Source: an uncultured Actinomyces sp. (GTDB taxonomy: Bacteria > Actinomycetota > Actinomycetes > Actinomycetales > Actinomycetaceae). Taken from it: DNA of 24,328 nt. The notes under the pieces are model-generated. The model was not told where the DNA came from. It saw only the letters and a list, made by a program, of their open reading frames with translations, and made no database searches. The stretch lies in contig USPB01000004.1 of assembly GCA_900556405.1 (NCBI GenBank), positions 1 through 24,328 of the forward strand. Direction: 5' to 3'. Positions 1 to 8,891 of the stretch are shown here, in pieces (within the stretch, counting starts at the first letter, position 1; the number at the start of each line of letters is the position of its first letter). Position numbers and translations under genes: made by a program.

Positions 1-981
<981 letters not shown>

Positions 982-1113
982 GGTATGAAAACCTCGCAGA
1001 TTGACTCACAGATCGGGTGATACTCGACATCCATTGTGCCTGTTGACCGTGCCGTTGCGCGCATCGGGAGGCGTACCGGCGTGGGTTGATTCGCCCACAG
1101 GCACCCCTCCCTC

Positions 1114-1119
1114 TACTCT
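1114..1119 (+). promoter_or_regulatory. -10 box TACTCT, leaderless-type, for the ABC-F gene
   Basis: TACTCT fits the actinobacterial TAnnnT -10 pattern and ends 6 nt before the GTG at 1126. Transcription would then begin at or next to the start codon. The GGAGG at 1121-1125 touches the GTG and is too close to act as a Shine-Dalgarno site, which supports leaderless translation. Confidence 0.5.
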
Positions 1120-1125
1120 TGGAGG

Positions 1126-2739
1126 GTGATTAACGTCCAGGATTTCTCATTGCGTATCGGTGCCCGCGAGCTCGTCAACCACGCGAGCTTCCGAATCGAT
1201 AAAGGCATGTGTATCGGCCTCGTCGGCCGTAACGGCGCCGGTAAGACCACGACGATGCGCCTGCTTGCAGGCGAGGCTGATCGCGGGGGCGCCGCCGAGC
1301 ACACGGGAACGATCACCTCCAACGGCACCGTTGGCTACCTCGCTCAGGATACGCACGTGGGTGACCCTCAGATGAAGGCCCGGGATCGCATTATTTCTGT
1401 GCGCGGCATTGACTCGATCATCGCGCGCATTCGCAAGGCCGAACATGAGATGTCGACGACCGAGGGCGCCCGGCAGCAGCGAGCCATGGAACGCTACGTC
1501 AAGCTCGACCAACAGTTCACAAACTCCGGAGGGTGGGCGGCCAACGCCGAGGCGGCGCAGATCGCCCATTCCCTCGGTCTCGAGGACCGCGTCCTCGACC
1601 AGACCCTCGACACGCTCTCGGGCGGCCAGCGCCGCCGCGTCGAACTGGCACGCGTGCTCTTCTCCAACGCGGATGTGCTCCTCCTGGATGAGCCCACGAA
1701 CCACCTCGACCACGATTCGATCATCTGGTTGCGCGACTGGATCAAGACGTTCCCCGGTGGCGTCATGATCATTTCCCACGATGTCAAGCTCCTCGGTGAC
1801 ACGGTCAACCAGGTGTTCTACCTGGATGCGAATCGTGCTCAGATCGACATCTACCACCTCGGGTGGGCGGCATACCTCAAGCAGCGTGAGGAAGACGAGC
1901 GGCGTCGTCGTAAGGAACGTGCTAATGCGTTGAAAAAAGCCGAGCATCTGAAGGCTCAGGGCGAAAAGATGCGTGCAAAGGCGACGAAGGCTGTGGCCGC
2001 CCAGCAGATGCTGCGCCGCGCCGAGGAGCTCTTCGCCCAGGCCGGGCAGGAGGTCGCACAGGAAAAGGTGGCGCGCCTGCGCTTCCCGGACCCCGCTCCC
2101 TCCGGGCGCGTTCCCCTGACAGCCGAAGGCCTCTCCAAGTCCTACGGCTCGCTCGAAGTTTTCACAGGAGTCGATCTCGCCATCGATCGCGGCTCCAAAG
2201 TCGTCGTCCTCGGCCTGAATGGCGCCGGAAAGACGACGCTGCTGCGTCTCCTCTCCGGCATCGAGGAACCGGATTCGGGACGAGTCGTGCCAGGCCACGG
2301 ACTCAAGCTCGGATACTATGCACAGGAGCATGAGACCCTCGACGAAAACCGCACGATTCGAGAGAACATGGCCGAGGCCGCTCCCACGCTCGACGATACC
2401 CACGTGCGCAACATCCTCGGACAGTTCCTCTTCCAGGGCGACGATGTCGAGAAACCCGTGTCTGTCCTGTCCGGTGGCGAGAAGACACGTCTCGCCCTTG
2501 CCACGCTCGTCGTCTCAGGAGCCAATGTCCTGCTGCTCGACGAGCCAACGAACAACCTCGACCCCGCGTCGCGCGAAGAGATCCTTGCTGCCTTGCGCGA
2601 CTATGAGGGGGCCGTCATCCTCGTCACCCACGATCCGGGCGCTGTCACGGCCCTCAACCCCGAGCGTGTCCTGCTTCTTCCAGACGCCGACGAAGACCTG
2701 TGGGACGACAGCTACCTCGACCTCGTCACCCTGACCTGA
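1126..2739 (+). CDS. ABC-F family ribosome-associated ATPase (tandem ATP-binding cassettes)
   Basis: A 537-residue soluble protein with two ABC ATPase domains and no membrane segments. Domain 1 has Walker A GRNGAGKT (Lys40), signature LSGGQRRR and Walker B LLLDEPTNHLD. Domain 2 has GLNGAGKT, LSGGEKTR and LLLDEPTNNLD. Between them (residues about 245-330) is a charged, Arg/Lys/Ala-rich linker, the position of the ABC-F interdomain arm that enters the ribosomal E site. The family acts on translating ribosomes, either in translation factor roles or in protection from ribosome-targeting antibiotics; the sequence alone does not say which. The paired DEPTN motifs and absence of a transmembrane partner argue against a transporter subunit. 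The GTG start is chosen because of the well-placed -10 box just upstream and because the reading begins directly with the first ABC strand. Confidence 0.92.
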   Translation: MINVQDFSLRIGARELVNHASFRIDKGMCIGLVGRNGAGKTTTMRLLAGEADRGGAAEHTGTITSNGTVGYLAQDTHVGDPQMKARDRIISVRGIDSIIARIRKAEHEMSTTEGARQQRAMERYVKLDQQFTNSGGWAANAEAAQIAHSLGLEDRVLDQTLDTLSGGQRRRVELARVLFSNADVLLLDEPTNHLDHDSIIWLRDWIKTFPGGVMIISHDVKLLGDTVNQVFYLDANRAQIDIYHLGWAAYLKQREEDERRRRKERANALKKAEHLKAQGEKMRAKATKAVAAQQMLRRAEELFAQAGQEVAQEKVARLRFPDPAPSGRVPLTAEGLSKSYGSLEVFTGVDLAIDRGSKVVVLGLNGAGKTTLLRLLSGIEEPDSGRVVPGHGLKLGYYAQEHETLDENRTIRENMAEAAPTLDDTHVRNILGQFLFQGDDVEKPVSVLSGGEKTRLALATLVVSGANVLLLDEPTNNLDPASREEILAALRDYEGAVILVTHDPGAVTALNPERVLLLPDADEDLWDDSYLDLVTLT

Positions 2740-2786
2740 CGGCGCAACATCTGCGCGCCACGGTTGAGACACCGCGACTGCGACAA

Positions 2787-2818
2787 AGGCCGGGACTGGG
2801 AGAACCCAGCCCCGGCCT
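2787..2818. terminator. Bidirectional hairpin terminator between convergent genes
   Basis: Arms AGGCCGGGACTGGG (2787-2800) and CCCAGCCCCGGCCT (2805-2818) pair around a 4-nt AGAA loop with one mismatch (2795/2810). It sits in the 92-bp gap between the convergent ABC-F gene and the amino-acid ABC ATPase, so it can serve both. There is no long T tract, as is common in actinobacteria. Confidence 0.75.
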
Positions 2819-2831
2819 CGTCGACTAATGA

Positions 2832-3605
2832 TCAGAGTACCTTGGAGAAAAACTCCTTGGTACGCTCCGACTGCGGGTTGTCGATGACCTCGGCGGGAGC
2901 GCCGGCCTCAACGATCACGCCGCCGTCCATGAAGACCACCTGATCTGCCACCTCACGGGCAAAACCGATCTCGTGGGTAACGACAGCCATCGTCATGCCG
3001 GACGCCGCGAGATCCTGCATCACCTGGAGGACCTCGCCGACAAGCTCGGGATCAAGCGCGGACGTCGGCTCGTCAAAGAGCATGATCTCCGGATCCATCG
3101 CCAGCGCACGGGCGATGGCCACGCGCTGCTGCTGGCCACCCGACAGCTCGGCGGGGTAGTGGTCCGCACGATCAGCCAGACCCACGCGATCAAGGAGCTC
3201 GAGCGCCTGCTCGCGTGCCTCGCTCTTCGAGCGCTTCAGGACCTGGATCGGGGCCTCCATAACGTTTTCGAGAGCCGTCATATGCGGGAACAGGTTGAAG
3301 CGCTGGAACACCATGCCGATGCGGGAACGCTGGGCAGCGATCTCCTTATCGTGACGCTCATGCAGCACGCCCTTGTCGTCCTCGCGGTAACCGAGCAACT
3401 CCCCGTCGACGAAGACGCGACCAGCACTGATGTCCTCGAGCATGTTCAGGCAACGCAGGAGCGTTGACTTGCCGGAGCCAGATGGGCCGAGGATCACGCA
3501 TACCTCGCCCGGAGCGATATCCAGGTCAATACCCCGCAGGACATGCAGGTCACCGAAGAACTTGTGGACTCCGCGCACGGAGACCATGGGTGTCGTGGTC
3601 GTCAT
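2832..3605 (-). CDS. Polar amino acid ABC transporter ATP-binding protein (GlnQ/HisP type)
   Basis: A 257-residue single ABC ATPase that powers the adjacent importer. It shows Walker [10 protein letters not shown], the Q-loop region [19 protein letters not shown], signature LSGGQQQR, Walker [14 protein letters not shown] and switch VVTHE. The FNLFPH segment and the [12 protein letters not shown] stretch are typical of the GlnQ/HisP branch, which serves polar amino acids. An insertion around residues 70-90 ([17 protein letters not shown]) matches the variable region of this branch. The ATG overlaps the permease stop by 4 bp (ATGA, 3602-3605), indicating translational coupling. It is the last gene of the transporter operon, followed by the hairpin at 2787-2818. 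The exact amino acid carried is unknown. Confidence 0.94.
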   Translation of the reverse strand: MTTTTPMVSVRGVHKFFGDLHVLRGIDLDIAPGEVCVILGPSGSGKSTLLRCLNMLEDISAGRVFVDGELLGYREDDKGVLHERHDKEIAAQRSRIGMVFQRFNLFPHMTALENVMEAPIQVLKRSKSEAREQALELLDRVGLADRADHYPAELSGGQQQRVAIARALAMDPEIMLFDEPTSALDPELVGEVLQVMQDLAASGMTMAVVTHEIGFAREVADQVVFMDGGVIVEAGAPAEVIDNPQSERTKEFFSKVL

Positions 3606-4564
3606 GGTGTCACATCCAAAAACTTGAGCGTGGTGGTCTTGTCCTCGTGATCCCCGTCGTCTTTCGCGGAGGTGGTGGGGGAGCCAGTTCCAGCATTGTC
3701 GCGGCGCTCGAACCCCTTGCCGTAGTACTTCTCAATGAAGGACTGAATCCACATCAGCAGGCTCGTGATAACGAGGTACCAGATCGCTGCCGCAATCAAG
3801 AGAGGTACGGGCGCAAAAGTCGCCTGGCCGCGCTGACGCGCAATGAACGTGAGCTCAAGGGTGAAGGGAATCGCCGAGACCAGGGAGGTCGTCTTGAGCA
3901 TCGAAATCGTCTCATTGCCAATCGGCGGGACAATCACGCGCATCGCCTGCGGCAGGATGATGCGGCGGAAGATCGTTCCGCGCGGCATGCCCAGAGCGGT
4001 GGCAGCCTCCCACTGGCCCTTCGAGACGCTCAACAGGCCGGCGCGCATAATCTCAGCCAGGTAGGCGCCTTCGTTCAGGCCCAGGCCAATGAAAGCCATC
4101 CAGAACGGCGTGAAATAGGTGGCCGTATCAAAGCTCAGCTCCCAACCCCACAACGATCCGAGGAACGGCACCCCGAAAGATAGCGTCGGATACAGCGTGG
4201 GCAGCAGCGACCAGAAAATCAGCTGCGTGTAGATAGGGGTTCCACGGAAGAACCAGATGTAGGCCATCGCAACCCAGCGCAGGACCGGGTTCACGGACTG
4301 ACGCATCATCGCCATCGTGATCGCCAGCGCGGTGCCGACCACCATCGCGAGGACCGTCAGAATAATCGTGAAGAGCACGCCCTGCATGATCGAACGCGAG
4401 AACAGCCACTGGAAAACGACCTGCCACTGGAAGTTCGTGTTCGTGATGAGTGCGTGGGCGGCCATCGCTGCGAGAATCGCGGCGACGATGGCGCTCGCCC
4501 ACCTCCCGGGGCGCGGAACCGGTTTCGCGTCGATCAGCTCGACGCCGTCTTTGATGGTTGCCAT
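3602..4564 (-). CDS. Polar amino acid ABC transporter permease (HisM/GlnP type)
   Basis: A 320-residue inner-membrane permease. Hydrophobic helices are visible at about residues 22-42 ([16 protein letters not shown]), 60-85 ([20 protein letters not shown]), 95-115, 150-165 and 260-280. The cytoplasmic EAA loop that docks the ATPase is clear: [20 protein letters not shown] followed by [13 protein letters not shown]. The start of the permease core, in which Gln/Gly precede a Thr-rich first helix, fits the HisM/ArtQ family. The N-terminal 50 residues and a charged C-terminal tail of about 35 residues make it longer than the usual 220-residue GlnP. The ATG at 4564 uses the TGAGGA that spans the stop of the upstream binding-protein gene as its ribosome-binding site, with a 7-nt gap between genes. 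Confidence 0.92.
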   Translation of the reverse strand: MATIKDGVELIDAKPVPRPGRWASAIVAAILAAMAAHALITNTNFQWQVVFQWLFSRSIMQGVLFTIILTVLAMVVGTALAITMAMMRQSVNPVLRWVAMAYIWFFRGTPIYTQLIFWSLLPTLYPTLSFGVPFLGSLWGWELSFDTATYFTPFWMAFIGLGLNEGAYLAEIMRAGLLSVSKGQWEAATALGMPRGTIFRRIILPQAMRVIVPPIGNETISMLKTTSLVSAIPFTLELTFIARQRGQATFAPVPLLIAAAIWYLVITSLLMWIQSFIEKYYGKGFERRDNAGTGSPTTSAKDDGDHEDKTTTLKFLDVTP

Positions 4565-4571
4565 GAGATCC

Positions 4572-5516
4572 TCAGTCGTTTGTCGCCGGGTTCAGCTCGG
4601 CGGTGGTCAGGGCTGCGTCCTGAGCGCCATAGGTGGCCAGGACGTCCGTGAGGTAGCCGTTGTCCATCAGGTACTGCATGGCCTTCTGGACGGCCTGGGT
4701 CAGCTGCTCATCGTTCTTGGCGACGGCCACGCCCTGCGGTGCGGATTCGATGACGTCGCCGACCTGCTCGATCTTGCCGCTCGAGAGATTTGCGGTGTAG
4801 CCGATGACCGTCGAGTCAGCGAAAGTGGCGTCGTACTGGCCGCCGATGACCTTCGTGGTGATATCGGTCTGCAGATCGTGCGGCATGATCGTGATCTTGT
4901 CCTTGCCATCTGCCACGCACTTGTCCGACAGCTCGGTCGCGTAGTCTTCCTGCGCGGTACCGGTCTGTACACCGATCGTCTTGCCACAGGGGTTTGTCGG
5001 ATCGAAGTTCTTCGGGTTGCCCGCAGCGACGCCGTAGGCGGAGCCCACCTGCACGTAGGAAATCAGGTTTGCCTGCTGCTCACGCTCGGAGGTAATCGTG
5101 AAGGACGAGATGCCGACGTCGAACTTGGTGCCCAGTGCCGGGATGATCGTCGGGAACTCCGCGTGGCTGGTCGTTCCCTCACTGAGGCCCATGACCTTGG
5201 CCAGCGCCTTGTTGATGTCGACGTCGTATCCCTGCGGAGTCTGTGAGTCATCACCGAGGAATTCGGCAGGGGCATAGTCGGCAGACGCACCATTTCGCAG
5301 CGTGCCGCGCGCTTTGACCTCGTCTGGAACCAGGGCAGCGATCTCGTCAACGGTCGGAATCTTCGACACGTCGTACGAGGTCGTGGCTGCGGTGGTTGCC
5401 GATGTGTCGGAGCCGCTGGTCGACGAGCTGGTCGACGTCGGGTCCGCGCAAGCGGTGAGCGGGAGAGCAGCGGCAGCTGCGAGTGCGATGAGGGCGTGAG
5501 CCTTCGAGATGGTCAT
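4572..5516 (-). CDS. Amino acid ABC transporter substrate-binding lipoprotein (copy 1, proximal)
   Basis: A 314-residue extracellular solute-binding protein of family 3 (SBP_bac_3). The start MTISKAHALIALAAAAALPL leads to the lipobox LTAC with Cys23 as the lipidation site, followed by a Ser/Thr-rich tether and then the binding lobes. Family features include APAEFLGDD, GYDVDINKALAKVMG, KFDVGISSFTITSERE and a GKTIGVQTGTAQEDY motif typical of lobe 2. The ATG at 5516 is chosen over an upstream in-frame ATG (5582) because GGAAGG (5523-5528) precedes it and a proper signal peptide begins there. It is followed after 7 nt by the permease gene. Residue runs such as AVQKAMQYLMDNGYLTD are shared with the neighbouring copy, showing a tandem duplication. 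Cys residues at CGKTI and DKCVADG could form a disulfide. Confidence 0.92.
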   Translation of the reverse strand: MTISKAHALIALAAAAALPLTACADPTSTSSSTSGSDTSATTAATTSYDVSKIPTVDEIAALVPDEVKARGTLRNGASADYAPAEFLGDDSQTPQGYDVDINKALAKVMGLSEGTTSHAEFPTIIPALGTKFDVGISSFTITSEREQQANLISYVQVGSAYGVAAGNPKNFDPTNPCGKTIGVQTGTAQEDYATELSDKCVADGKDKITIMPHDLQTDITTKVIGGQYDATFADSTVIGYTANLSSGKIEQVGDVIESAPQGVAVAKNDEQLTQAVQKAMQYLMDNGYLTDVLATYGAQDAALTTAELNPATND

Positions 5517-5564
5517 GATGTGCCTTCCGATGGGAGTGGGCCAAAGCCCGTGATTGCTACCATT

Positions 5565-5598
5565 ATGCACCCATATGCACATAAATGCATATTATGCG
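5565..5598. promoter_or_regulatory. Array of helically phased ATGCA repeats upstream of proximal binding protein
   Basis: Four near-identical pentamers on the plus strand occur at 5565-5569 (ATGCA), 5575-5579 (ATGCA), 5585-5589 (ATGCA, extended to ATGCAT) and 5594-5598 (ATGCG). Start-to-start spacings are 10, 10 and 9 bp, about one helical turn. The array lies about 50 bp upstream of the ATG at 5516, in a patch much more AT-rich than its surroundings. This is consistent with cooperative binding of a regulator on one face of the DNA, overlapping the likely promoter. The regulator is unknown. Confidence 0.5.
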
Positions 5599-5612
5599 TG
5601 GCGCGTCACGAG

Positions 5613-6545
5613 TCAGTTGACGCTGGGGTTCAGTTCTGCGGTTGTGAGAGCCGCGTTCTCGGCGCCGTAGGTGGCCAGGATGTCTGTCAGGTAGCCGTTA
5701 TCCATCAGGTACTGCATCGCCTTCTGGACTGCTTCGGTGAGCTGGGCATCATCCTTTGCGATCGCAACGCCCTGAGGTGCAGATTCGAAGGTCTCGCCGA
5801 TCTGTTCGATCTTGCCGCCCGACTGGGTGCTCGTGTAGCCAATGACGGTCGAGTCGGCGAGCGTCGCATCATACTGTCCGCCGATGAGTTTGGTCGCGAT
5901 GTCGGTCTGGAGCTCGTGGGGCATGACAGTGATTTTCCCCTTTCCTGCAGCGACACATTCGTCCGACAGTGTGGCCGCATAGTCCTCCTGGGCCGTTCCG
6001 GTCTGGACGGCAATCGTCGTCCCGCACGGATCGGAGGGATTGAAGTTCTTCGGATTGCCGGTGGCGACCCCCCATGCAGATCCGACGTTCAGGTAGGACA
6101 CCATGTTGACCTGCTGTTCCCGTTCAGTCGTGATGGTGAAAGAGGAAATGCCGATATCGAACTTTGTTCCAAGGGCAGGAATGATCGTCGGGAACTCGGA
6201 GTGCTTCGTCTCTCCACTATTGAGGCCCATCACCTGTGCGAGTGCCTTATTGATATCAATGTCGTAGCCGATCGGCGTCTGTCCGTCGGTATCCATGTAC
6301 TCAGCAGGGGCATAACCGGTGGAGGCCCCGTTGCGCAGGATGCCCCGCTTTTTGACATCGTCGGGGACAAGCGCTGCGATCTCGTCAACCGTAGGAATCG
6401 AGGAGACGTCGTAGGATGTTGCGCTCGATGCGGTTGCTGCTGTTGTGCTTCCGGAGCTCGTGGTCGTTGTTGGATCCGCGCACGCCGTTAGGGCTGTCGC
6501 GGCGCTGGCTACGGTGAGCATCATGAAAATTGTCTTCTTGTGCAT
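5613..6545 (-). CDS. Amino acid ABC transporter substrate-binding lipoprotein (copy 2, distal)
   Basis: A 310-residue SBP_bac_3 lipoprotein, closely similar to the gene just downstream. The signal peptide MHKKTIFMMLTVASAATA ends in lipobox LTAC, with Cys22 as the anchor. A Thr/Ser-rich linker follows, then the two lobes with GYDIDINKALAQVMG, KFDIGISSFTITTERE and VQTGTAQEDYAATLSDEC. Compared with copy 1, the differences are concentrated in the tether, in parts of the early lobe (TGYAPAEYMDTDGQTPIGYD against ADYAPAEFLGDDSQTPQGYD) and in charged surface positions. The ligand pocket could therefore differ modestly. The ATG at 6545 is preceded by AAGGAA; the longer in-frame start at 6656 would place the signal sequence internally and is rejected. 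About 97 bp, including its own repeat-rich promoter, separate it from copy 1. Confidence 0.92.
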   Translation of the reverse strand: MHKKTIFMMLTVASAATALTACADPTTTTSSGSTTAATASSATSYDVSSIPTVDEIAALVPDDVKKRGILRNGASTGYAPAEYMDTDGQTPIGYDIDINKALAQVMGLNSGETKHSEFPTIIPALGTKFDIGISSFTITTEREQQVNMVSYLNVGSAWGVATGNPKNFNPSDPCGTTIAVQTGTAQEDYAATLSDECVAAGKGKITVMPHELQTDIATKLIGGQYDATLADSTVIGYTSTQSGGKIEQIGETFESAPQGVAIAKDDAQLTEAVQKAMQYLMDNGYLTDILATYGAENAALTTAELNPSVN

Positions 6546-6592
6546 GATTATGTTCCTTGGTATCCGTGTGTCCTGGAGACTGTGTACTGAAT

Positions 6593-6617
6593 ATGCAAGC
6601 ACATGCATAGTATGCAT
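6593..6617. promoter_or_regulatory. Second ATGCA repeat array, upstream of distal binding protein
   Basis: ATGCA occurs at 6593-6597, ATGCAT at 6603-6608 and ATGCAT at 6612-6617, with start-to-start spacings of 10 and 9 bp. The motif and phasing match the array in front of the neighbouring paralogue (5565-5598) and the distance to the start codon is similar (about 50 bp). This suggests co-regulation by one DNA-binding protein, or that the promoter was duplicated with the gene. Confidence 0.5.
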
Positions 6618-6645
6618 TGTCTTGTCGTCTCGGATGGTGGATACA

Positions 6646-6678
6646 CACGTGGGCAAGCACTCAGTGCTTGCCCACGTG
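6646..6678 (-). terminator. Perfect 16-bp hairpin downstream of DUF4191 gene
   Basis: Arms CACGTGGGCAAGCACT (6646-6661) and AGTGCTTGCCCACGTG (6663-6678) are exact complements around a single central base. The hairpin lies 10 bp beyond the stop of the minus-strand DUF4191 gene and upstream of the binding-protein promoter, so termination of the former is the simplest role. No T run follows on the minus strand. Confidence 0.7.
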
Positions 6679-6688
6679 GAACGGTTGT

Positions 6689-7381
6689 TCAGTTGCCGCG
6701 AAGCGCTCGGCGCGACGGCTTGGCGCGAAGCGGATCAATCCCCTTCGGGATCGGCGGCTCGCCCGAACGCAGAGCGTTGATGCGTGCGGAAACCTGAGGG
6801 ACCTCCTCAGGGGTCAGGATGTTCTTGAGCTTACGCAGCTCGCGCTGGAGATCCTTGAGGGCGATCTGCCCATCCTCGCGGCCCACCTGAATCTGATGAA
6901 CCGGAACGTTGCGCATCACCTTGGTCACTCGCTTTGCCTCCGCTTGCAGAAGTGGACGAACGCGCGAGGCGGGACCCTCGGAGATGAGAACAACTCCGGC
7001 GCGTCCAACGATGCGCCAAACGAGATCCTGTTCGCGGGTAAAAGCGACAGGCTGTTCGGGAATAACCCAGCCCCTCTGGATTTGCGACAGTGCGACCTTG
7101 ACGGCACCAGCAGTGTCTTCGACCTGTGAGAACAGGGCGCGGCGTGCCAGGAAGCTGAGAAGGGCAAGAGCTGCGGTCAGTGAACCCATCAGGCCAACGA
7201 CAAGCCAGCCAATCCACGATGTGTTCGATAGCCAAGCCACCAGCATGAAGATAGCGATCACCACAGCGGCTGTTCCGAGAAGCATCCATGGCAGCGCAGG
7301 GTACGTGCGTGCGGTCAGGCGGTACGCATCGAGGATGTTCTGATAGAAGCGCCTCTTAGCGGGGGGATTCGATTCACTCAT
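6689..7381 (-). CDS. DUF4191 family membrane protein
   Basis: A 230-residue actinobacterial protein of the DUF4191 family, function unknown. After a polar start MSESNPPAKRRFYQNILDAY come two hydrophobic helices close together (about residues 28-52, PALPWMLLGTAAVVIAIFML, and 55-83, IGWLVVGLMGSLTAALALLS). A conserved cytosolic domain follows, with RRALFSQVEDTAGAVKVALS, IQRGWVIPEQPVAF and REQDLVWRIVGRAGVVLISEGP, then a Lys/Arg-rich helical tail with KDLQRELRKLKNILTPEEVP. In many actinobacteria this family lies near lipoate-related genes; here the 2-oxoacid dehydrogenase E2/E3 genes are about 1.5 kb away, which is suggestive but not proof. TAGAAT (7391-7396, minus strand) ends 9 nt before the ATG, giving a leader of only a few nucleotides. 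Confidence 0.8.
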   Translation of the reverse strand: MSESNPPAKRRFYQNILDAYRLTARTYPALPWMLLGTAAVVIAIFMLVAWLSNTSWIGWLVVGLMGSLTAALALLSFLARRALFSQVEDTAGAVKVALSQIQRGWVIPEQPVAFTREQDLVWRIVGRAGVVLISEGPASRVRPLLQAEAKRVTKVMRNVPVHQIQVGREDGQIALKDLQRELRKLKNILTPEEVPQVSARINALRSGEPPIPKGIDPLRAKPSRRALRGN

Positions 7382-7451
7382 AGCGTCATTATTCTACGCA
7401 GAGGAGAGAAGTAAAAGCGCTCGCGTCCGACCAGGTACTTTACAAAATGAG

Positions 7452-7480
7452 TTGCATCACAATATATGGATTCGGACAAT
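7452..7480 (+). promoter_or_regulatory. Candidate promoter TTGCAT-17-GACAAT for the kinase-like gene
   Basis: A -35-like TTGCAT (7452-7457) and a -10-like GACAAT (7475-7480) are separated by exactly 17 bp. The ATG at 7487 follows the -10 by 6 nt, the same spacing seen at the leaderless-type starts elsewhere in the window. This favours 7487 over the ATG at 7466, which would lie inside the promoter. Confidence 0.4.
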
Positions 7481-7486
7481 GGGAAC

Positions 7487-8827
7487 ATGAAAATCGGCGG
7501 ATACGAGATCGGACAGGTCTTCCATATCGGGAGCAACGGTCCATTGTGGAGAACGCGCACCGAAGCAGGCGATGCGTTGGTCGCTTTACGTTCCCCTCGT
7601 GACGGTGAGCGGAACCTCGCTCGCTGGAAGGCCTGGGCATCCATCAGTTCGCGTCATGTTGTTGCCCTGCGCGATGTCGTGCGCTCGGATGACGGCCGGT
7701 GGGCAATCATCGAAGACTATGTGCGCGGACGAACTCTCGATTCTGAACTCGGTTCGGCTGACCTCCGCCCGATCGCAACGCGGCGTCAGATCGTCCACGG
7801 CATTGCGGCTGGTGTCAGTGCGTTACACGCCGCCGGAATCGTACACGGGGACCTGACACCGGCGAACATCATCATCACCCCGGAAGGTCGAGCTGTCATC
7901 ATCGACCTCATCGACGAACTCGGTGAAGGTGAGGGGACCCCTGGATGGAGCCTGGAGACGTCAGGGAAAGCAGGAGACCGGCAGTGCCTGCATCGCATCG
8001 CTGCACTCCTGAACATGGAGGAGGAACTCGAGCAGTTAGGCTTCGATAACGCTTCTTCGGGACAAACATGTGCAACTCCAACGGTTGTCGAAGCGGAGGA
8101 ACACGTCATTGTGCGCGAACCTGTCGATCCCGAGCGGATCATTGCGCAGCTGCGGGCTGCCGCACTTCGCGAAGAGACGGTGACTGACCATGACAACGAC
8201 GACACCTCGCCGCGCCTACGGCACCGTAGCGAGGCACCGCGAATCGGGAGGCGGTTGCGGGTGAGTATTCTCGCCGGCGGCCTCGTTGTGATCATTGCCG
8301 GTCTGGCCATCATGGCGTATGGGATGTGGCGCGGCACGTCACAGGCCACAGGCGGCGCGCACGGCACACAATCATCGGGCCAGCGCAGTCCTTCGCCCAC
8401 AGCGTCCAGCATGTGTGAACCGACCGTTCTTACCGACCTTATTAGCCGTGCAATTGCGACGCGCGATCGTGCGGTTATGGACGGTGACGCCTCGGCCCTT
8501 CAGTCGGTACTCGGCGGCGAACTGCTCGAGCAGGATACGAGCCGAATCGACACGATGCGCTCGCAAGGTGTTCGCGTCGCTGCCCTCTCTTCGAGGATTG
8601 ACAATGTCGCTGTGCTCTCCTGTGAGCAGGGTGCAATCGATGTGGGCGCAACACTCACCGTCCAGTCGTCTCAGGTGTGCAGCGCGAACGGATGCGATAA
8701 CCGCGATACACCAGATGCGACAGATCTCGTTATCCGCGTGGATCCCGTGTCCGGCAAAGTTGTCAAAGCGCAGCCGGCCACTGCAGACGATGGGCAGAGC
8801 GATACGGCGCCGGGTTCCGCCGGGTAG
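7487..8827 (+). CDS. Membrane-anchored degenerate serine/threonine protein kinase-like protein
   Basis: A protein of 446 residues. Residues about 1-175 resemble a small, eroded Hanks-type kinase domain. The ATP-site Lys is Arg35 (VALRSP for VAxK), and the catalytic loop reads HGDLTPAN with Asp122 and Asn127 kept but the usual HRD Arg/Lys missing. The DFG motif is replaced by Asp140-Leu-Ile. A Gly-rich loop is barely visible (HIGSNGPLW), and the C-lobe is very short. A charged linker leads to a membrane helix (about residues 259-281, VSILAGGLVVIIAGLAIMAY). An exterior Ser/Pro tether follows, then a domain of about 120 residues with four Cys (CEPT, LSCEQG, VCSANGC) that may form two disulfides. 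This architecture suggests a sensor or pseudokinase scaffold. An upstream in-frame ATG (7466) is possible. The extracellular ligand is unknown. Confidence 0.7.
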   Translation: MKIGGYEIGQVFHIGSNGPLWRTRTEAGDALVALRSPRDGERNLARWKAWASISSRHVVALRDVVRSDDGRWAIIEDYVRGRTLDSELGSADLRPIATRRQIVHGIAAGVSALHAAGIVHGDLTPANIIITPEGRAVIIDLIDELGEGEGTPGWSLETSGKAGDRQCLHRIAALLNMEEELEQLGFDNASSGQTCATPTVVEAEEHVIVREPVDPERIIAQLRAAALREETVTDHDNDDTSPRLRHRSEAPRIGRRLRVSILAGGLVVIIAGLAIMAYGMWRGTSQATGGAHGTQSSGQRSPSPTASSMCEPTVLTDLISRAIATRDRAVMDGDASALQSVLGGELLEQDTSRIDTMRSQGVRVAALSSRIDNVAVLSCEQGAIDVGATLTVQSSQVCSANGCDNRDTPDATDLVIRVDPVSGKVVKAQPATADDGQSDTAPGSAG

Positions 8828-8838
8828 CGTCACATACT

Positions 8839-8873
8839 GATGGGGTGGGCCTGCTACGCAGACCCACCCCATC
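8839..8873. terminator. Bidirectional terminator between kinase-like gene and sucB
   Basis: GATGGGGTGGG (8839-8849) pairs exactly with CCCACCCCATC (8863-8873). An inner CTGC/GCAG stem continues the hairpin around a TAC loop after one mismatch. It lies between convergent stops at 8827 and 8892. Confidence 0.8.
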
Positions 8874-8891
8874 ACAGGTGATAAGCGGTGA

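Noticed and set aside
982..1125. Possible preQ1 riboswitch upstream of the queuosine transporter
   Set aside because: Neither the small C-rich hairpin nor the A-rich tail of known preQ1 motifs was recognisable, and no clear hairpin overlaps the start.
1147..2403. 418-codon open frame on the minus strand inside the ABC-F gene
   Set aside because: It is fully antisense to a clearly conserved ATPase and is an expected by-product of GC-rich codon use.
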